Made by a program: the position numbers and the translations under genes. A DNA stretch of 64,000 nucleotides from Azolla caroliniana (taxonomy: Eukaryota > Polypodiophyta). The notes below the pieces were generated by a model that had not been told where the DNA came from, did no database searches, and saw only the letters and a program-made list of their open reading frames with translations. Numbering within the stretch: the first letter of the stretch is position 1; each line of letters starts with the position of its first letter. Shown here in pieces: positions 1 to 11,500 of this stretch. The stretch is taken from NCBI GenBank assembly GCA_043228905.1, contig JBHGNT010000003.1:7812001-7876000 (forward strand), written 5' to 3'.

Positions 1-1547
1 CATATATGTTTCATAAATTGTCATAAATAGTTTTGTTAATCTCTCAAAGCCCATCCCTTTCTGGAATGGTCCTAATTGAGTGGCATATTGAATACTAGGA
101 TTTGGAATGTGTTTATGTGATTTTAGGATGTGGAAGGCGGAATTTCTCATGTTGGTATTATGTATTGTAATTCTTTGCATAATATTGGGAATCAAAGTAT
201 GTTTTTGGTCAACTACAACTTCTTCACATCACTAATTAATGAAAAACTACACTACCAATCATTAGTGAAAAGGAAATCCTATTTTTGTTTGTGGGGTTGC
301 CTCTTTTAGATAGCAATGTGCACTATTTAAGTGACATTCTCATTTTATGGACAATATAGCATTACTATTTCACATCGCAAAGGTAAAGCAATTTTATCTT
401 GCTTAATTTGTTGTACTTTGTCAGCCAACAATTCTTCTATGCATGTGCAAATGAGTCTACAATTTGAATCTATTATGGTTCAACATTTAGTGTTGTCCTA
501 CCAATGAAATTTGATATTGGTAAAGTTACAATTGCCAAAGTGCATACATGTAGCAATTCTCCACTAAAAAAAGTGCTCACATCTGCACAAATATTGTGTT
601 TCGATGGAAAAGAAAGTCTCAAGTTTGATTTGATCGTATGGAAAACTTTGGCTTGATAATTTATGTAGCACATCATAGCCTTTAGGGTATTGTGAACTAG
701 GTTTCATGTACCTCGCCCATATATTAAGGCAAGGACTTTGTGAAAAAAAGAGAGATTCTATTTTCATTCTTTGTAGGTCAAATATAACACATGAGACCAA
801 GAATAAAATGTTTTAGTAATGCTTTGAAAGCTCGCCTTAAAAGGAGCAACCTCATATATGCTTTTGAAAAACATATCTTTTCGTGTGCATAATGATAACA
901 CCATAAAAATATGTGGATGTATGTTTGCAGAATCTAGCTATTGCTCATGCTTTAATGTTTAAGCATGAAGGTGAACATGCAAACATTTTTGCCAGATCAT
1001 TATTGTTTTAACTAGTGTGATTGTGGTTAAGGCAATATATGATTACGTGTTAGATTTATATAGGAATGTGTGATTTGTTTTTGTAAAATCGAATCCAAGG
1101 ATTGTTGATGAACATAGAATTGGTTCTAATATGGACATGGATTCGCAATATACTAAGTAGAATTGAATTTAAAGGACAAACAATATGCATAGATCACTTG
1201 AGTCTACCATCGTGTGTACGTGTCATGGTTGCTTGCACAAAGTGCATTCCAAAACCTTCTAGAATGAAGGAGAAGCCCAAAAATGAATGGGGTTTTTTTC
1301 ATTTCGAAACAAAACAATGGAGTCACAACAAATAATGAGTGCAGTTTATTAGATTTGAGCCAAGAATTTTCAATTTCGAAATGCTAGTTTGGTGAGCCTT
1401 GGTTATTGCAATGCTACAAATTTAATCCCTAATATTAGTTAATGTAAGTCACATTCTACATTTTCAATTAACTATTAGCGTGAATCATTAAAAACCTTTC
1501 CTTAGTAGTATTTTATAAAATAAATTTATTTTTATGACAATTATCTA
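1..1547. other. AT-rich sequence without a recognised gene
   Basis: No reading frame longer than about 80 codons and no recognisable domain on either strand. Base composition is AT-rich and looks intergenic. I see no repeat structure or RNA gene before the tRNA at 1554. Confidence 0.6.
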
Positions 1548-1553
1548 CATCAA

Positions 1554-1624
1554 GCACTGGTGGTCTAGTGGTAGAATAGTACCCTGCCACGGTACAGACC
1601 CGGGTTCGATTCCCGGCCAGTGCA
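1554..1624 (+). tRNA. tRNA-Gly (anticodon GCC)
   Basis: A 71-nt cloverleaf. The 7-bp acceptor stem GCACTGG/CCAGTGC pairs perfectly. The A box (TGGTCTAGTGGTAGAAT) and B box (GGTTCGATTCC) are intact. The anticodon loop CTGCCAC gives anticodon GCC, reading GGC/GGU glycine codons. There is no intron and no encoded CCA. The internal promoter elements suggest it can be transcribed by RNA polymerase III. A T-rich run with TTTT follows within about 25 bp and could terminate transcription. An identical copy lies in reverse orientation 82 bp further on. Confidence 0.95.
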
Positions 1625-1706
1625 TTCTATTTAAACATTGTTCCTTTTGTTTTTCTAAGAGTAAAGAACCTACGACGACCGTAATAAAAACAATGTTTAA
1701 ATAGAA

Positions 1707-1777
1707 TGCACTGGCCGGGAATCGAACCCGGGTCTGTACCGTGGCAGGGTACTATTCTACCACTAGACCACCAGTGC
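1707..1777 (-). tRNA. tRNA-Gly (anticodon GCC), inverted identical copy
   Basis: Exact reverse complement of the 71-nt tRNA-Gly(GCC) at 1554-1624, with the same acceptor stem, A box, B box and GCC anticodon loop. The two genes converge with their 3' ends facing each other. Twenty flanking bases after the 3' end and six before the 5' end are also copied, so duplication covered the gene plus flanks. Both copies look functional by sequence. Confidence 0.93.
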
Positions 1778-1783
1778 TTGATG

Positions 1784-2583
1784 GGAAGTACTAAGGTCAT
1801 TTCTACTAATGTTTGTATTTTGCACTTTACTTATCCAAATCCTAATATTTACTCCTAATTAGTAAACAATCATGTTTCACCATTCTCAATGCTATCTAAG
1901 ACCATTTGAATTTGACATTTTGTAACCACATGTAGTACGAGAAGATGTGACCATTGCCATATACAATTTGGCCAAAGTCACCACTTACATTTGAGGTTGA
2001 CCTTAAAGACTGTTCATGCTCAAGTTTTGAACCAATTCAAGAACTAGTCATCTTATGTTCTACAATTCCATGCCATCATGGATATCATAACTTTGAAGGG
2101 AAAATATGTCAAAGCTCAGAAGGTGTGTTCAATGGATGAGAAAAACTTTGATATTGTTAAAGAGTTGAGTAGGTATTAGAAACTTTCCATGATCTACAAT
2201 CTAAAAAGGGATACAAAACATACATGTTTATCACCTAGGAAGCATTAAAAAAATAGCATTCTTGTTGATTGTGCATCAATCCCTCTTTAAACTCTCATTA
2301 AGTCACAAGAAGCATCAAGTAGCATTATACTGATCTAAGGAATTTTCCAAATACTGAGCAAGTAGCATATTGTCCAATCTCATGACAAATCGTCCAGAAA
2401 CATGATGAAATTTTGCCACCAATGGATGTAAAACGAGAGTGATAACTACTTAAAAAGAAGACTACTCTGTTTTTCCATGTGTAGCATTTCACATAGAAAA
2501 AGTAATGTCAAAACAGAAATTCACCTTTTTGCAAGCCGATATTACAAATATAATGAGGCCGAGGAATAATAATATTTATGAGA
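1784..2583. other. Region downstream of the p24 gene, no gene seen
   Basis: AT-rich sequence between the tRNA pair and the stop codon of the minus-strand p24 gene. The part next to 2583 should contain the p24 3' UTR and polyadenylation site. I cannot fix the exact poly(A) site from sequence alone. Confidence 0.5.
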
Positions 2584-5500
2584 CTACAAGAGTTTCTTTC
2601 TGACAAAAAAGCTCTTTAGATACCATAGCTGCAAAGCCGCCAATACTAAGCATAGAGAAAGTGAAGAGATGCTGAACCATGCCATTCGAGAGTTTGTGAG
2701 CTCATTAACATGCCGCATCTTCTCCTCTCTGGCACAAGTAGCAGAAAACAAACACTGCTAAGAATACTATTTCATAAAGGAACACTACTAAGAATACCAT
2801 TATTTCATAAACAAACACTAGTAAGAATTCCAAATACACTACTTGTCTCTCAGGTACAACATATTGTCATGAATACTCTTCACGGCATCTTCCAGTCTCA
2901 ACAATTCGAGCTCCACGCCCTATACAATTAGCAAAAATATGAATTTATCTGACTTTTGCCCTAGTCAATCTCATCTCAAACAGTTTAGGCAAAACCTTGA
3001 TATATTAAGTTGTTGCCATATTTCTTACTTCGGCATTGTTATTCATAATTGATCCGACTACTTGATAAATTAGAATTGGAATTCGATTTTGACTGATACT
3101 TGGAAATAGTATTATTCATTACTAAATAGTGTGTTAATAGTTCCTTTGTGATGGTTCTTTCAATGAAAAACTAATAAAACCCCAAATACTCTTCTTACTC
3201 CATGATGTTGTGGATGCTTATAAAATGGGGAAGGAAAAAAGAAATAATGCTAAAAGTAGAGCAATTCAAAACATCTTACCTCGATTTTCTCGCGTTTAGC
3301 CACACTATCCCAATCTTTAGCTCCAATACCCGTTTTCCAATCTAACTCAACCGTGGCTTTGCTTTCTCTTGATGCATCAGATATCCAGAAACACGCAGTG
3401 TAATCACCTGCCTCGTTGGCATTGAATGCAAACTCCCCTTCGCTGACCCGTTCTTGAGAATAAACTGTTTTACCATATGGGGATGTAACCTATCAAAAAC
3501 AAAAAAATACATCTATTTTCTCTCTCTAGCTTTATCATGAAAGTATTGTAGTACATTATGTACAATACAAAAAGTTATTAAAAAAAGTCTTATGCACAAA
3601 GATACCTGAAACAATGGTAGCACTCTTAAGAGATTTTGTAGTTTCCTATCTCTACTACAGCGAATTATGTACAATAGCAAAAGTTGCCACGAACATGCAC
3701 AGCACTAGATCACATGACCACTCTTGGAGACCAAGATAAGTGCTAGCACCCATCAACTGATAAGAACCCCAAATATTTTTCGATTGTTTTATAAAAAAAG
3801 TTGTTACAAAAATGCAAAGCAGGTCACATTATCAATACTTAAAAGATAGGCAATGATACCTGAAATGGAATAACAGTTAACCTTTCTATACTGATAAGAA
3901 GCCCAAAAGATTCTACAATTGTTTTATACAAAAAGCTGTTATAAAAGTGTAAAACTCTTAAGTCACGTGATCATTACATGATAGAGAAGCAATGATGCCC
4001 AAAACGAGATAAACTGCTAACAAATACAAACGGAGAAGAAACCCAAAGAAAATAATACAATAAATGTTTGCATCAGCAGTATAAGAGTCTATATGTACCA
4101 GAACTTGACAGGGACATTGGTATACAATCTCTCTAAATTCATGTTGGCACAGGGTCATAAACATGATTCTTCTGATTAACTCAAGGCTGGCATTCACTGC
4201 CTTTCCTACTCATCTGACCCATGCATTGGAATATAAGTATCACAGCATTGTAAGATTTTTAAAGCATGCATTAGCCCAGAGAAATAAGCCAGCTATGAAA
4301 CCTTGCATGGGTGAGCAAGAGCATCAGTAAATTGGCTAGCAAGATTATATATGTTCAACACATGAACAGAGGAGCAGGGGCACCTGCCATCACCACATGA
4401 GGGGGAGGCATGCGAACAAAACACCACAGATTGCCAATGTGCTGTAATGACTATCGGAGCTTGACTAGCCTGCTCTTGTGTCTGTACCTTTAACAATCAT
4501 TCCCCAAATGTTCACAGTGAGAACCATGTCACATGGTACAAAACCAGGGGAATTGCCACTAGGAGGAACAAAGGCAAAGGAATTGGTGCAAGAAGGAACA
4601 TTGGGTGTTTGTGTGATAGTCTGGCTCAATCTCTCTCATTTCTTTCCTAGTAGGAGGAACAAAGGCAAGGGAATCAGCACAACGAGGAACATTGGGTCTT
4701 TGTCTGATATACTCAATATAAAATCTTTCTCATTTCTTTCCTCGTAAAGTATGATTGTCTCACAGAAACTGCTGATGCACTTGTAATATGTCATCAACAT
4801 GCTCCGACTTAAACTCCCAATCATTAGTTTAAATGCAATGAGATATATGCACGAATTAATAGAGTAAGTGTATAATGCTTCTTCATAAGAAGACCAAACC
4901 AGCCTCCTGTGATGTTACGTCATGTATGCCTCTCAAATACACATTCAGAGGTATGAACCTAGAAAAAAATGTTATACATTGTAATTTGGACCTACAACTC
5001 AGTATTTTCAACACATCCATGAAGAATGTGAGAGGACAAGACTGTTGGAGGGTGCCAGCTCCTGTTGGGATTACGGTCCCTCCGGATGGGATGGTCGGAT
5101 GTCCGGAGATGAATGACGACAAGCCCGGTTGCGGTTTTGGAACCGGATGATGAAGACCCCGGCTTCGGAGCCGGATGACGAATGTACCCGGAGAGAGATC
5201 CGGATGCGGGGACATATCTGTGAATATGTTTGCCAAGGGCCCTTGAGGCTATAGTTGTAAATAGCCCTAAATATGACTTAGGGCAAACAGTTTTAAGTTG
5301 CTACCCATTTTTTTCTGTTTTTCCACTCAAGAGGAGTGAAGAGAGAGCAGCCGTGAGAGAGATAGAGCGTGAGAGACGAAGAGGTCGACGCCTCTGTGTA
5401 ATTCCGCCGCTTGTGGCGAGGACAGCGAGCTCAAGGTCGTCGCCTTGCAGCTCGCCATTATATATTTCTCTGTGCATAGTTTTGGTTCGGAGTCTTGTAC

Positions 5501-8500
5501 TCCCGTGGTTTTTCCCGTACAGGGTTTTCCACGTTAAATCGTGTGTCCACTTATTTACTTTTGCATTTCCCATTTTCTGCAACAACGATTCGTGTGTTTC
5601 CTTGGTTGTGGCCGAGAGGTGAAGTTTGGAAAGTGTCGATTATTTTCCATCAATTTGGTATCAGAGCAAGGTTGCTGCAGAAAATGGAAGGCGGCGGCAG
5701 CGGGCAGCCGGGGATGATGGTGCTGAATGCGCAGAATTACGCCGACTGGAAGATCAAGATGGAGGATCTTCTGATTGTTCGGGACCTGTACGAACCGATT
5801 GACAGGTCGGAAATACCGAAGGGGGTACTTGAGTCGGAATGGAGGCTTCTGAACCGGAAAGCCGTTGCAACCATTCGGCAATACGTCGACGTGAGCGTTC
5901 TACAACATGTGGCGAACGACATCAACGCATATGAGATGTGGCGGAAGCTGTCGGGCCTCTACGAGAGGAAGAATGCGTTGAACCGGACCTCCCTGATGAG
6001 GAAGATAGTGAACCTCAAGTACCGGGACGGCAAGAGTATGGTGGAACACGTAAGCACGTTCATGGGATTCGTGAACCAGCTTGCGGCGATCAAGTTCCCG
6101 CTGGAGGATGCAATGCAAGCCATCATTCTGATGTGTACATTGCCGGAAAGCTGGGAGAACTTGGTGGTGACTCTCAGAACCTCCTGCACGGAAGATAACT
6201 TGTCCCTACAAACGGTAAAGACAAGTATTTTGAACGAAGAAGCGCGTCGGAGAGATAAAGAACCGGCCTCCGACTCGAAGGCGTTGCTTACCGAATCGGA
6301 ACGGGGAAGACAATGGAACCGGAGTCCGCAAAGACGGGAGAAGTCGGGGACCCGGTCGCAGTCAAGAGGAAGACCCACATGCTTCCACTGTGGGAAGCCG
6401 GGGCACTTCCGGAAGAATTGTCGGCATTACCGAAAGGACAACGGAGCCGACGACACCGATTCGAAGAAGTCACCGGAGAGAAACGGTGCATACCGGGGAG
6501 CCACGGACCGGAGAGGTCCGGATCGGCGAGGGCAGGACCGGAAAGGAACGACGGCACTCGCGGCAAGTGAGGAAGAAATCATGCTCATCACCGAAGAAGG
6601 TGAACTAAACATTGCCGGCGATGAGACGACCTGGGTGGTCGATTCCGGAGCATCGTTCCACCTGACCCCGGAGAGAAGATACTTCTCATCCTACACAGTC
6701 GGTGAGCATGGCTGTGTTCGGATGGGAAATGAAGGTACGTGCCGGATTGCCGGCATAGGAGACGTGTGGTCGACAACCTCGACCGGATGCAAAATGCTGC
6801 TGAAGGATGTCCGACACGTTCCGGAGGTTCGATTGAACCTGATTTCGGCCGGGAGGCTAGACGATGAAGGCTACACAGGTAGCATCCGGAACGGCGTAAT
6901 GAAGTTCAGCAAGGGGAGCCTGATAGTGGCTCGGGCCCGGAAAGTCAACACACTGTACCTTATGAATGCCTGGTTGTGTCCGGAAGAGTTGAACGTGGCA
7001 GCCGACACTGCCGGTGAGCTGTGGCACAAGAGACTGTGCCACATGAGTGAGAAGGGGATGAAGAGGCTTGCAGAAGACAACCTTATTCCAGTGAAGCATG
7101 TGCACCTGGAGAAGTGCACCGATTGCCTGGCCGGTAAGCAGAACCGAACCTCCTTCCACTCAAGGCCACCGACGAGACGTAGCGCACCATTGGAGTTGGT
7201 GCACACTGATGTGTGTCAGGTAGAAACGAAGTCACATGGCGGAGCCCAGTACTTCGTAACATTCATTGATGATCACAGCCGGAAGCTGTGGACGGCACCG
7301 TTGAAGACAAAGGACCAAGTGTTGTGCGTCTTCAAAGAACTCCACGCGAGAGTGGAAAGGGAATCCGGCAAGAAGCTGAAAGCGATACGAGCGGATAACG
7401 GAGGGGAATACCGGGGGCAGTTCGCGGAGTACTGTCGCTCGAAGGGAATCCGGCTCGAGTTTACTGTGCCGAAGACGCCGGAACTGAACGGGCTGGCCGA
7501 GAGGATGAACCGGACCATAATGGAGAGGGTCCGGAGTATGCTGGCGCATGCGGAATTACCCAAGGGGTTTTGGGCTGAGGCGATGTCAACGGCGACATAC
7601 GTGATAAACAGATCACCCTCAGTACCTTTGGACGGAGACACGCCGCAGAGAGTGTGGACCGGTAGGGAAGTATCCTACCGGCATCTGAAGGTGTCCGGGT
7701 GTCTCGCATACGTGCATGTGGCAAAGGACCGGAGAGGAAAGCTAGATCCAAAGACCCGGCCATGCATATTCCTCGGTTACGGCGATGACGAGTTCGGCTA
7801 CCGAGTATGGGACCCGGTCGACAAGAAGATATTCCGGAGCCGTGATATCATTTTCATGGAGAACAAGACACTCGCCGACTGGGAGTCGGAGAAGAAGATG
7901 AAGAGCTCCAAGTCGACCGGTGAGGATAAACTCTACGAGGAGCAGTCCCGACCGGCAAGGGACCAGTTAACACTCGAAGATCCGGCCGAAGACGGTGAAG
8001 AAACAGAACCGGCCGAAGAAGATGAAAATGATACCGGAACTGGCCCCGATCCCGAAATGGATTCGGATGAAGAAGAATCGAAAGAACCGGTTACCGAAGC
8101 TCCGGAACGGAGATATCCTCTAAGAGAGAGAAGGGCTCCCCGGAGATTTCCGGAACCAGAGCACGTGCTGCTAACCGACGAGGGGGAGCCGGAGAGCTTT
8201 GAAGAAGCGAAACATGACACCCATAGCCGCAGGTGGTTAAGTGCCATGCAGGAGGAGATGGATTCCCTGCATGAGAACCACACATATGAACTTGTGGAGT
8301 TGCCGAAAGGAAAACGGGCACTCCGTAACAAGTGGGTGTTCAAGCTGAAACCGGGAGATGCCGGAAACCCCCCGAGATACAAAGCCAGGATCGTGGTGAA
8401 GGGGTTTCAGCAGAAGAAGGGCGTCGACTTCGACGAGATATTTGCCCCGGTAGTGAAGATGACCTCCATCCGGACGGTGCTGAGCATAGCGGCAAGCATG

Positions 8501-11500
8501 GACCTCGAGATAGAACAGATGGACGTGAAGATGGCATTCCTTCACGGTGACCTCGAAGAAGAGATCTACATGCAGCAACCGGAAGGATTCGAGAAGAAAG
8601 GGAAGGAGCACCTGGTATGCCGGTTGAAGAAGAGCCTTTACGGTCTGAAGCAGGCTCCCCGGCAATGGTACCGAAAGTTCGACTCCTTCATGACAGACGA
8701 AGGGTACCACAAAACGCAGTCCGATCACTGCGTGTTTGTGAAGAAGTACGAAGGAGAAGACTTTCTAATACTCCTCCTGTACGTGGACGACATGTTGATC
8801 GTCGGACGAGACCAGGTCAAGATACGGATGCTGAAGAAGGCTCTTCACTGAACCTTCTCAATGAAGGACCTGGGTCCGGCGAGGCAAATACTAGGGATGC
8901 ACATCATCCGGGACCGGAAGAAGAAGCAGTTGTGGCTGTCACAGGAGAAGTACGTGACAAAGGTGCTTCACCGGTTCAACATGTCGGAAGCAAGACCGGT
9001 CGGGTCAACACTCCCGGCAAACTGCAAGCTGTCCAGCAAGCAGAGCCCCAAGACAAAGGCTGAGAAGGAGGACATGATGAAAGTACCATATGCCTCTGCC
9101 GTCGGGAGCTTGATGTACGCAATGGTGTGTACCCGACCGGACATAGGATATGCAGTCGGAGTGGTGAGCCGGTACATGAGCAATCCCGGCAAAGAGCATT
9201 GGAACGCGGCCAAGTGGATACTCCGATACCTGAAGGGCACGGCAAACGTGTGCCTCCGATTCGGCTCCGGTAAGCCCGAACTCGACGGCTTCACCGATTC
9301 GGATATGTCGGCTGATGCAGATACCAGCCGGTCCACATCAGGGTATGTGATGACGTATGCAGGGGGAGCTGTTTCATGGCAGTCGAGGCTGCAGAAGACG
9401 GTTGCGTTGTCAACCACGGAGGCGGAGTACATGGCGGCTGTTGAAGCCGGCAAGGAAATAATATGGATGAAGGACTTCATTAGAGAGCTCGGTATCCGGC
9501 AGGAGGAGTACTGACTCTACTGCGACAGTCAGAGTGCAATCCACCTTGCGAAGAACGCGGCCTATCACTCCCGGACGAAGCACATCCAGCGAAGATATCA
9601 CTGGATCCGGGAAAGGATAGAAGACAAGGAGTTCGTGCTGACGAAGATCCACACGGACGAGAACGGGTCGGATATGCTGACCAAGGTGCTCACACCCGAC
9701 AAGCTGGAAGCATGCCGGAAGAGGATCGGATTGGAGAGACATCCCATGCCGAAGTGAAGGGGGAGTTTGTTGGGATTACGGTCCCTCCGGATGGGATGGT
9801 CGGATGTCCGGAGATGAATGACGACAAGCCCGGTTGCGGTTTCGGAACCGGATGATGAAGACCTCGGCTTCGGAGCCGGATGACGAATGTACCCGGAGAG
9901 AGATCCGGATGCGGGGACATATCTGTGAATATGTTTGCCAAGGGCCCTTGAGGCTATAGTTGTAAATAGCCCTAAAGTCATATGTGTATAAATATGACTT
10001 AGGGCAAACAGTTTTAAGTTGCTACCCATTTTTTTCTGTTTTTCCACTCAAGAGGAGTGAAGAGAGAGCAGCCGTGAGAGAGATAGAGCGTGAGAGACGA
10101 AGAGGTCGACGCCTCTGTGTAATTCCGCCACCTGTGGCGAGGACAGCGAGCTCAAGGTCGTCGCCTTGCAGCTCGCCATTGTATATTTCTCTGTGCATAG
10201 TTTTGGTTCGGAGTCTTGTACTCCCGTGGTTTTTCCCGTACAGGGTTTTCCACGTTAAATCGTGTGTCCACTTATTTACTTTTGCATTTCCCATTTTCTG
10301 CAACAACGATTCGTGTGTTTCCTTGGTTGTGGCCGAGAGGTGAAGTTTGGAAAGTGTCGATTATTTTCCATCAGCTCCAGCTCCAGACCTGCACTCTCTT
10401 TCATCAATATTATCTCTCTTTTACATTCTCTCTTCCTAGATTCTTCTCTCTCCAGAATCTGCAACTCTTTAAATGTCTTCTCTCTCTAGCTTTAAATGCC
10501 TTCTTAATCTTCCATCTTTTCCAAGATATTCCCTTTTATTCCTAGTTTATTGTACCTGTTTGGTAGGATAAGAGTCTCTTAACTACCAAACAACCATTAC
10601 CAATTTTGTATAAATAGGCTACCAGCCTCTTTTGCAACTAGATTATTTTCTGTTGCTAGTTACAAAACAAGCTCTACTCTTTGGCTGTGTCTCCACTCTT
10701 TGCAACCATTTTTTCTACTCTCACAGCTTGGCTGTGTCTATTTTGTTCTAACAACTGTTCCACTACTGCTATTAGCAACTTTTCTCACAAACACATCGTC
10801 ATTACAAAGACATCTAGGGTTCAGAGAACATAAGGCCTTTCCAAAGAAGTTCATATAAAAGGAAACCACTAAACAGAGCACATCAGCATTGAGAGGGGTT
10901 GCTTTTCTCTTCCAAAGAGAATAATGTCCATGCATACAGGTAGGGAGGCAGATGTTAAGATCACACCCTAAGGGGCCTTTCCGACACATATTAACTGTGG
11001 AAATTACAAGTGCTCAAGCAACTGATTTGATGGAGCATACAATGAAGAAGTAAGACACAAATGCTATAGGTCATATGCTCAGAAATGAGCAAATATAAAT
11101 ACAATTTGATGGTGAATTTTCTAATGGCTTAACCCAGAAAGGACTTATGTAAAATAGGTTGTTAACCTAAGAATTAACTCCTATACTATATTAAAGTCTC
11201 CCCTTCTTTTGTTTAGCACCCATGAGCAGATTGATGGCACTTATTCACATTGGCATTCCCTTACAAGTGCTTTACCCATAACAACCACATCATCCAATTT
11301 GATCACAAGTCCATTTTATCTTATATAACACATTCCCATGTGACCTATATCATCCACCATGGAATCCTACATCATCAGACTTCGCTTTTGCATAGAAACC
11401 TCTTGCTCCATCCTCTTTGCAAACTCCACATCATTCGGCTAGACCTTTTCCTTTACATGTCTGGTATTCACTGCTTGAAAAATTTGCAGCATCTTCTTAA

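Larger units (their letters stand above)
1548..1783. repeat. Perfect 95-bp inverted repeat carrying two tRNA-Gly genes
   Basis: Arms 1548-1642 and 1689-1783 are perfect reverse complements, separated by a 46-bp spacer (1643-1688). Each arm contains one whole tRNA gene plus short flanks. Perfect identity over 95 bp means a recent origin or continuing gene conversion. Such a palindrome can form a cruciform and is prone to rearrangement. Confidence 0.95.
5063..10373 (+). mobile_element. Copia retrotransposon A (Tork/TNT1-like), full length, defective
   Basis: 5,311 bp flanked by duplication GCTCC (5058-5062 and 10374-10378), inserted into solo LTR E. Order is LTR, PBS, gag-pol, polypurine tract, LTR. 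The two LTRs differ by about five substitutions plus one 16-bp deletion in the 5' LTR. The element is the same family as J (37557-42878), with the same ORF length (1,358 codons including stop) and the same LTR design. It is non-autonomous now because of two stop codons in pol and the loss of the TATA region of the 5' LTR. Confidence 0.95.
5043..10806 (+). mobile_element. Solo LTR E, split by Copia element A
   Basis: Own sequence is 5043-5062 plus 10379-10806 (448 bp). It starts TGTTGGAGG and ends CATTACA. It is flanked by the 5-bp duplication AAGAC at 5038-5042 and 10807-10811. Element A with its own duplication (GCTCC) sits 20 bp from the left end. A TATA box (TGTATAAATAGG, about 10608-10619) is followed by a small hairpin AGGCT-ACC-AGCCT, and a 10-bp inverted repeat (TGTTTGGTAG/CTACCAAACA) lies about 20 bp before the TATA box. 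No internal region or second LTR is present, so this is an LTR-LTR recombination product. Orientation is taken from the TATA box. Confidence 0.8.

Noticed and set aside
4100-4830. Search for an alternative first exon of p24 nearer exon 2
   Set aside because: No minus-strand frame here has a signal peptide or GOLD N-terminus with a phase-0 donor, while 18902-19111 fits in all respects.
5230-5622. Open frames of about 130 codons in the A LTRs (also near 9984-10343) and their minus-strand shadows
   Set aside because: They lie entirely within LTR sequence, recur in each LTR copy, and have no domain. They are chance frames.
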